This document shows, piece by piece, positions 59,007 through 64,000 of a stretch of DNA of 64,000 nucleotides; position 1 is the first letter of the stretch, and every line of letters starts with the position of its first letter. Position numbers and translations under genes: made by a program. Source of the DNA: Methylosinus trichosporium OB3b (GTDB taxonomy: Bacteria > Pseudomonadota > Alphaproteobacteria > Rhizobiales > Beijerinckiaceae); NCBI RefSeq assembly GCF_002752655.1, contig NZ_CP023737.1, positions 806,001 through 870,000 on the forward strand, in the 5' to 3' direction. The notes under the pieces were generated by a model, which was not told the origin of the DNA, did no database searches, and worked only from the letters and a program-made list of their open reading frames with translations.

Positions 59007-60308
59007 CACGGCTGTCCGGGGAATGAGTCGATAAGTCGCGGGCGCATGCCTGGTACTTCCGAAGGTTTCGGGGTATTTTCCGGTTGTCGAGACTGGAAAA
59101 TAAAGGACCAGACATGCGCTTCCAGAATAGCGTTTTTGTCGACTTGCTCAAGCCGATCGATCGTCGCGCGTTCGGCCAAATCGTCGCGCGCCACAAGGGC
59201 GACGCCTACGACAAATCCTTCAAGAGCTGGGATCATCTCGTCGTCCTGATCGCCGCTCAGCTCGGCGGCGAAACGAGCCTGCGCAGCCTCGAGGCCGCCT
59301 TCAACGCCAACAGCGGCTCCCATTATCACCTCGGCGTCCGCAGGATCGCCCGCTCCACCCTCGCCGAAGCCAACGCACGCCGGCCCGTCGGCGTCTTCGC
59401 CGATCTTTTCGCGCGCCTCTCCTGCGAACTCGACCGCAGAACGCGCCGCGACGGCGCCGAGCTGCTGCGCCTCATCGATTCGACGCCTATCCCGTTGAGC
59501 AAATTCCACGACTTCGCCCGCTCGAACGGCCGCATCCACGGCATGAAGATGCACGTCGTCTACGATCCCGGGGTCGACCGCCCCTTCTGCGTCGAGGTCA
59601 CGCCCGCCAATGTCAACGATGTCGAGATCGGCAAGAAGACGCCGATCGAGGCCGGCGCGACCTATGTCTTCGACAAGGGCTATTATGATTTCAAATGGTG
59701 GAGGGACATTCACGAGGCCCGAGCCTTGTTCGTCACGCGCCCCAAGAGCAACACCCGCCTCACCGACCTCGCGGATCGGGAGATGCCGCAGACGCGCGGC
59801 GAAGGCTACACCGTGCTCAGGGATTGCGAGGTCGAGCTCGCCAGCAAGGGCGACTCGAAACTGCCCATGCCGCTGCGTCGCCTTCATATTCAACGCGATG
59901 CGCTGAAGGACGGCAAGCCGCAGCTGATCGTCGTGATCACCAACGACATGACGCGTTCGGCGGTCGAGATCGCCGCGCTCTACAAGGCGCGCTGGGCCAT
60001 AGAGCTGCTGTTCCGCTGGATCAAGCAGCATCTCAACATCCGCAAGTTTCTCGGCGAAAACGAGAACGCCGTGCGGCTGCAGCTGATCGCGGCGATGATC
60101 GCTTTCGTGCTGCTGCGCATCGCCGCCCACCGCCACGATATCGAACTCGCGCATCTGCGGTTCTCGGAGCTCGCCGGCAGGTTTCTGTTCGAGCGGCGAC
60201 CGATCGACAGACTCGAACGGCCGCCGCCCAAATATCAGGCCGCGCGGCGGCGCATATCGCCGAGGCAGCTGGAGCTCGCCTATGCCTGATTTTCCCCGGA
60301 CAGCCGTG
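59007..60308 (+). mobile_element. Intact IS4-family insertion sequence
   Basis: 1302 bp. Terminal inverted repeats CACGGCTGTCCGGGGAA match for 17 bases at both ends. A 9-bp target duplication CGCAGGGCG flanks the element (58998-59006 and 60309-60317). The transposase gene is complete. All of this implies a recent, possibly active insertion, placed in the loop of a family B hairpin. Confidence 0.95.
59114..60289 (+). CDS. IS4-family DDE transposase
   Basis: 391 residues from ATG 59114 (MRFQNSVFVDLLKPIDRRAF). The N-terminal DUF4372-type domain (IVARHKGDAYDKSFKSWDHL) is followed by the RNase H-like core: first Asp in LRLIDSTPIPL, second in ATYVFDKGYYDFKWW and the IS4 signature YKARWAIELLFRWIK (Y-2-R-3-E-6-K) with the catalytic Glu. 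No frameshift, so it could be active. Confidence 0.94.
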   Translation: MRFQNSVFVDLLKPIDRRAFGQIVARHKGDAYDKSFKSWDHLVVLIAAQLGGETSLRSLEAAFNANSGSHYHLGVRRIARSTLAEANARRPVGVFADLFARLSCELDRRTRRDGAELLRLIDSTPIPLSKFHDFARSNGRIHGMKMHVVYDPGVDRPFCVEVTPANVNDVEIGKKTPIEAGATYVFDKGYYDFKWWRDIHEARALFVTRPKSNTRLTDLADREMPQTRGEGYTVLRDCEVELASKGDSKLPMPLRRLHIQRDALKDGKPQLIVVITNDMTRSAVEIAALYKARWAIELLFRWIKQHLNIRKFLGENENAVRLQLIAAMIAFVLLRIAAHRHDIELAHLRFSELAGRFLFERRPIDRLERPPPKYQAARRRISPRQLELAYA

Positions 60309-60452
60309 CGCAGGGCGGGAGAAGGTGGCCCCGCGAAGCGGGGTCGGATGAGGGCCCGTCCGTCTTCGCCAATATTTAAGGACCCTCATCCGACCCGGCT
60401 TCGCCGGGCCACTTTCTCCCACGAGTGGGAGAAGGGACGCGCTGCTTGCAGA

Positions 60453-60470
60453 CGTACGGATTCGCGTACA
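60453..60470. promoter_or_regulatory. Probable YefM-type operator upstream of the antitoxin gene
   Basis: Two GTAC cores (60454-60457, 60466-60469) are 12 bp apart centre to centre, 11 bases before the antitoxin start, within ACGTACGGATTCGCGTACAT. E. coli YefM-YoeB binds two TGTACA palindromes 12 bp apart, so autoregulation of this pair by the same geometry is likely. Confidence 0.65.
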
Positions 60471-60480
60471 TATTGGAGCC

Positions 60481-60735
60481 ATGCGCAGCACCTCCTACAG
60501 CGACCTCCGTAAAAATCTCGCCGCGACGCTCGACCGCGTGACCGCGGATCACGAGCCCGTGGTGATCACGCGCGACCGCGGAAAGCCGGCCGCCGTGCTC
60601 ATATCGCTCGAGGACTTCGCTTCCTATGAGGAGACCGCCCACCTCCTGAAGAGCCCCCGCAACGCCGAGCGGCTGCAGGCGGCGATCGAGGCGCTCGACG
60701 CGGGCGAGGGAAAAGAGCGCAAGCTCGCGGAATGA
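60481..60735 (+). CDS. yefM: YefM/Phd-family antitoxin
   Basis: 84 residues. MRSTSYSDLRKNLAATLDRV, DHEPVVITRDRGKPAAVLIS and LEDFASYEETAHLLKSPRNA are the Phd/YefM DNA-binding fold, followed by a flexible acidic C-terminus (DAGEGKERKLAE) that wraps the toxin. It neutralises YoeB and represses the operon. It overlaps the toxin gene by 4 bases (ATGA). Confidence 0.94.
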   Translation: MRSTSYSDLRKNLAATLDRVTADHEPVVITRDRGKPAAVLISLEDFASYEETAHLLKSPRNAERLQAAIEALDAGEGKERKLAE

Positions 60736-60986
60736 AGCTCGTCTTCGCCGAGCAGGCCTGGGAGGATTACCTGTATTGGCAGGCGCAGGACCCCAAGATT
60801 GTCGAGCGCATCAATCAACTCGTGAAGGAATGTCTGCAGACGCCCTTTTCCGGGACGGGAAAGCCCGAGCCGCTGCGCGGCGGCCTGCGCGGCTGGTGGT
60901 CGCGGCGCATCACGCTCGAGCACAGGCTCGTCTATCGCGTGGAAGGCGAAAGCCTGATGATCGCGCAATGCCGTTATCATTATTGA
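60732..60986 (+). CDS. yoeB: YoeB-family ribosome-dependent mRNA endonuclease toxin
   Basis: 84 residues, the length of E. coli YoeB. Catalytic residues line up by number: Glu46 (GKPEPLRGG), Arg65 (LEHRLVY), His83 and Tyr84 (CRYHY). It cuts mRNA at the ribosomal A site. It is translated from within the antitoxin end. No substitution in the active site, so the toxin is probably functional. Confidence 0.94.
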   Translation: MKLVFAEQAWEDYLYWQAQDPKIVERINQLVKECLQTPFSGTGKPEPLRGGLRGWWSRRITLEHRLVYRVEGESLMIAQCRYHY

Positions 60987-61057
60987 GGCGTCCCTCCTCC
61001 GCTCGCGGAACGCCCCTCGTATCGTCCGTGCGCACCAGCGGAGAAGGAGCCGGCCTC

Positions 61058-61792
61058 TCAACTCATATGCAGGCCGCCATTCACTTCTATGGTCTGCCCC
61101 GTCATGAAGCCGCAGGCGATGATCGTCTGCGCCACCATCGCCACCTCCTCCGGCGACCCATAGCGTCGGATCGGCATGTGCGGCGGCAGCGCGCTTCCGG
61201 CGATCATGTCGGTTGCGATGAAGGCGGGCGCGATGGCGTTGGCGGTGACGCCGAATGGCGCCGCATGAGCGGCGTAGTGATGCATCATGCCCTCGACCAT
61301 GGCTTTCGAGCCGGCGTAGGGGGTGGAGATCACCCCGCCGGTCCGGGCTGCGATCGACGACAGAAAGATCAACCGGCCCCATCCCAATTCGCGCATGTCG
61401 GGCAGCACGAGCTGCGTCAGCAGAAAGGCGGAGCGAGCATTCGCCGAGATGGCCCCGTCGAAGTCGTCGACCGTATTGGCGCACACGTCCCGGCGCGTCG
61501 CGACGCCGGCGTTGTTGACGAGCACGCCGATCCGGCCGAAAGCGCGACGCGATTTCTCGACGAGGCGCTCGGCGTCGGCGACGTTGGTGAGATCGGCGCG
61601 CACCGCAATCGCGCGCCCGCCAGCCCGGGCGATCTGCTGAACGGTCTCGCCGGCGGCCTCGGCGCTCTTGCCGTAGTGCGCGACGACCGGACAGCCGAGT
61701 TCGGCGATTGCGAGCGCGATGGCGCGCCCGATGCCGCCGCTGGAGCCGCTCACGATGGCGGGCCGTGGGATATCGAGAGAAATGAGCGGCAT
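61058..61792 (-). CDS. Short-chain dehydrogenase/reductase (FabG-like)
   Basis: 244 residues. Cofactor motif VSGSSGGIGRAIA, NNAGVAT, catalytic Ser in FLSSIAARTG, Tyr-Lys in TPYAGSKA, and the end TGQTIEVNGGLHMS. It resembles 3-oxoacyl-ACP reductases and related NAD(P)H ketoreductases; the substrate cannot be named. Minus strand, downstream of the next gene by 28 bp. Confidence 0.9.
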   Translation of the reverse strand: MPLISLDIPRPAIVSGSSGGIGRAIALAIAELGCPVVAHYGKSAEAAGETVQQIARAGGRAIAVRADLTNVADAERLVEKSRRAFGRIGVLVNNAGVATRRDVCANTVDDFDGAISANARSAFLLTQLVLPDMRELGWGRLIFLSSIAARTGGVISTPYAGSKAMVEGMMHHYAAHAAPFGVTANAIAPAFIATDMIAGSALPPHMPIRRYGSPEEVAMVAQTIIACGFMTGQTIEVNGGLHMS

Positions 61793-61820
61793 TCGATCAT
61801 GATCCTTTCGAAACGAGCGC

Positions 61821-62342
61821 TCAAATCGTCCTTCTCGCCCGCGTCGTCATCTCCCCCGCGCGCAGCTTCTTCGCCAGCACTGCGAGATCTCCCGCCGCGC
61901 CGAAAGCCGCGCGCGGCGCGATGAGGCCCACGGGTTCGCAGAAGCGCGGGACGAGACGCGTCAGCAGCGAATGCGGGGCCGCGCGCAGCACATGCGCCAG
62001 CGCCCGGTCGCCGAGCTCATGGACGTCGCGCAATTCGTCGACGAAGCCGCGCTCTGGCGCATGGCCGGCGCGCAGCGCCAGAACGTCCGGATAGCGCAAG
62101 CCAGGCAGAGCGCGGGCGAGGCCCGAGCGCGCGTCGACCGCCTCGACGAGTCCGCAGCCGGCTTCGTCCGCGATGACTCCGAGCCCCGAATCGGGCGGCC
62201 CGACCAGAATCGCGTCGGCGACGAGGCCGGCGACGCAGGCCTCGACCAGCGAGGCCAGCGTGCGCACGATGCCCTCGCGCGCCGCGCCGTCACGGGCGCC
62301 GGCGGGAGCTGCGTCGAAGGCCAGTATGACGGCCGAGAGCAT
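61821..62342 (-). CDS. Nucleotidyl/glycosyl-transferase-like protein, unknown substrate
   Basis: 173 residues from ATG 62342 (MLSAVILAFDAAP); an ATG at 62390 adds 16. The N-terminal LSAVILAFD and VADAILVGPPDSGLGVIADE suggest a GT-A or MobA-like Rossmann core but the signature residues are not clear. The C-terminal half (RDVHELGDRALAHVLRAAPH) is helical. Divergent from nnr. Function uncertain. Confidence 0.65.
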   Translation of the reverse strand: MLSAVILAFDAAPAGARDGAAREGIVRTLASLVEACVAGLVADAILVGPPDSGLGVIADEAGCGLVEAVDARSGLARALPGLRYPDVLALRAGHAPERGFVDELRDVHELGDRALAHVLRAAPHSLLTRLVPRFCEPVGLIAPRAAFGAAGDLAVLAKKLRAGEMTTRARRTI

Positions 62343-62470
62343 AGGCGGAGGTTCCGTCTTTGGTTCGAGGGGCCGCTCCACATATTCCACACTCGCGCCC
62401 TGCGCGGCAAATTCGCCTTATTTCGCGAAAGGGCGTTGCGGAGAGATGCGCCTTCCGCCACCATCCCGCC

Positions 62471-64000
62471 ATGCCGCACGGCCCCTACCCGCCCGAGCTC
62501 CTCACCACCGCGCAGATGGCGCGGGCGGACCGCCTCACCATAGAGAGCGGCGTCGCCGGCATGGCGCTGATGGAGAAGGCCGCCGCCGCCATCGCCGCCG
62601 CCGCCACCGCCTTTCTGGTGAAGACCGCCGGGCGCCGCGTGTTGGTGCTGTGCGGGCCGGGCAATAATGGCGGCGACGGCTATGTCGCTGCGCGCATGCT
62701 GCGCAGCCAGCGCTTCAAGGTGCGCGTCGCCGCGCTGGTTCCGCCCGAATCGCTGCGCGGCGACGCGCGCGAGGCGGCCTCGACCTGGGACGGCCGCGTC
62801 GAGGATGCGACGAGCTGCGACTTCACCGGCGTCGATCTCGTCATCGACGCTCTGTTCGGCACCGGCCTCGCCCGCGATATCGACGGTCCCGCCGCCGTGC
62901 TGATCGAGCGGCTCAACGCCTGGCGCGCCGAGACCCGGCAGAAGATCATCGCCGTCGACATTCCCTCCGGCGTCGACGGCACCAGCGGCGCGATTCGCGG
63001 CGTCGCCGTGCAGGCCGATTCGACGGTCACCTTCTTTCGTCTCAAATGCGGTCATCTGCTATTGCCGGGGCGGCTGCGCTGCGGAGCCATCTCCTGCGCC
63101 CATATCGGCATTCGCTCGACCGTGCTGCAGCAGATCGCGCCGCAGACTTTCGTCAACGAGCCGGACGCCTGGGGCGCCGCGCTGCGCCTGCCGAGCGTCG
63201 AGGGGCATAAATATGCGCGCGGCCATGCGGTGGTGGTGTCGGGCGGCGCCTCGCACACCGGCGCGGCGCGGCTCGCGGCGACGGCGGCGCTCCGGGCCGG
63301 CGCCGGGCTCGTCACTCTGGCCACGCCGCAGGACGCCGTCGCCGTCAATGCGCCGGCCCTCACCTCGGTGATGCTGCGCGTCGCCGACGGTCCGGCCGGC
63401 CTCTCCGCTCTGCTCGAGGACAGACGCAAGAATGTGGTCGCGCTCGGCCCGGCGCTCGGCGTCGGCGAGGATTGCTGCGCGCTCGTCGAGGCGGCGCTCG
63501 CCCCCTCGCCCGAGCCCCGCGCGGCGGTGCTCGACGCCGATGTGCTGACCAGCTTCGCCCTCGCGCCCGAGCGGTTGAAAGAGGCGATCGCGAACGCGCC
63601 CGGCCCGGTGGTGCTGACGCCGCATGGCGGCGAGTTCGCGCGCCTCTTCCACGGCCAACGCTGGGAGAGGACCCTGTCCGGCGCTCCGATCTCCAAGCTC
63701 GAGCGTACCCGCGACGCGGCGCGCGAGGTCGGCGCGGTGATCGTGTTCAAAGGGCCGGACACTGTGGTCGCCGCGCCGGACGGGCGCGCCTCGATCCTGC
63801 CCCACGCCACGCCCTGGCTCGCCACCGCCGGCTCGGGCGACGTTCTGACGGGAATTGTCGCCGGCCTGCTGGCGCAGGGCATGGAGCCTTTCGCCGCCGC
63901 GAGCTGCGCCGTCTGGATGCACGCCGCCGCGGCCGAGGACTTCGGCCCTGGCCTCATCGCCGACGACATCATAAATCATCTCCCGGCGGCTTGGCGAAGG
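62471..64000 (+). CDS. nnr: Bifunctional NAD(P)H-hydrate epimerase/dehydratase (runs off the window)
   Basis: 510 codons without a stop reach the window end. Repairs damaged NAD(P)HX. The N-terminal YjeF epimerase domain has VLCGPGNNGGDGYVAARML and VIDALFGTGLARDIDGP, IIAVDIPSGVDGTSG. The C-terminal ADP-dependent dehydratase has HKYARGHAVVVSGGASHTGA, LTPHGGEFARLF and TAGSGDVLTGIVAGLLAQG. Full-length proteins are about 500-530 residues, so only the last few are missing. ATG 62471 (MPHGPYPPELLTTAQMARAD) is chosen. Confidence 0.93.
   Translation, partial: MPHGPYPPELLTTAQMARADRLTIESGVAGMALMEKAAAAIAAAATAFLVKTAGRRVLVLCGPGNNGGDGYVAARMLRSQRFKVRVAALVPPESLRGDAREAASTWDGRVEDATSCDFTGVDLVIDALFGTGLARDIDGPAAVLIERLNAWRAETRQKIIAVDIPSGVDGTSGAIRGVAVQADSTVTFFRLKCGHLLLPGRLRCGAISCAHIGIRSTVLQQIAPQTFVNEPDAWGAALRLPSVEGHKYARGHAVVVSGGASHTGAARLAATAALRAGAGLVTLATPQDAVAVNAPALTSVMLRVADGPAGLSALLEDRRKNVVALGPALGVGEDCCALVEAALAPSPEPRAAVLDADVLTSFALAPERLKEAIANAPGPVVLTPHGGEFARLFHGQRWERTLSGAPISKLERTRDAAREVGAVIVFKGPDTVVAAPDGRASILPHATPWLATAGSGDVLTGIVAGLLAQGMEPFAAASCAVWMHAAAAEDFGPGLIADDIINHLPAAWRR

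Larger units (their letters stand above)
58984..60436. repeat. Family B inverted pair, left half split by an IS
   Basis: Left half starts CGCTCCCTTCTCCCGCAGGG at 58985 and resumes at 60309 after the IS with CGGGAGAAGGTGGCCCCGCG and TCGGATGAGGG. The right half is at 60383-60435 (CCCTCATCCGACCCGG, GGGCCACTTTCTCCCACGAG). About 30 bases part the halves, so this copy is the tightest. Confidence 0.88.

Overview
The window is GC-rich DNA from an alphaproteobacterial methylotroph of the order Rhizobiales, most likely a type II methanotroph such as Methylosinus or Methylocystis (the genus is inference). Three things support this: a complete formyltransferase/hydrolase operon for H4MPT-linked formaldehyde oxidation (fhcBADC, 2719-7171), a mesaconyl-CoA hydratase of the ethylmalonyl-CoA pathway (19968-21020), and a pqqA peptide gene (7859-7936) for the cofactor of methanol dehydrogenase. 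The Rhizobiales-type FYDLN protein, Omp25-like porin and gene-transfer-agent cluster agree with it.

Layout. 1-7171: start of pyrH, oligopeptidase B, then the Fhc operon. 7172-13670: a small unknown gene, an orphan pqqA followed by a perfect 20-bp-stem hairpin, a secreted unknown protein, a PepSY membrane protein with a di-heme cytochrome c peroxidase, a FYDLN acidic protein, tRNA-Gly and a small outer-membrane barrel. 13900-17700: a probable surface-glycan patch (DegT aminotransferase, hexapeptide acyltransferase, glycosyltransferase) and a secreted beta-helix protein. 18031-28906: ordinary metabolism (ilvD, mcd, DUF167/YggT, a CinA-like protein, gpt, ygiQ), a large unknown membrane protein, an epimerase and tRNA-Leu. 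28958-31846: a lipoprotein and a histidine kinase / response regulator / PepSY-like set. 31920-49779: a complete gene-transfer-agent-like structural cluster on the minus strand, from small terminase (49779) to baseplate protein (35449), followed by a tail-fibre-like protein with a probable seven-bladed propeller, a DUF4376 protein, an M15 endolysin and a holin-like peptide. 50135-58975: YcgN, a class A penicillin-binding protein, a DUF1214/DUF1254 pair, a DUF559 nuclease between inverted repeats, pabC/pabB, a YmdB-type phosphoesterase and a YpfJ-type metalloprotease. 59007-60308: an intact IS4-family element. 60481-64000: a YefM-YoeB toxin-antitoxin pair, an SDR, a sugar-nucleotide-transferase-like protein and most of nnr.

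Two dispersed palindromic repeat families run through the intergenic spaces. Family A (GTCATTGCGAG type) occurs at about 2453, 19880, 23111 and 56808. Family B (paired inverted halves built around CTTCTCCCGC hairpins) occurs at about 47764, 49826, 54177 and 58984. One family B pair encloses the DUF559 nuclease gene and another was split by the IS. This DUF559-palindrome arrangement, the orphan pqqA with its hairpin, and the exactly periodic tail-fibre propeller are the most unusual features seen.
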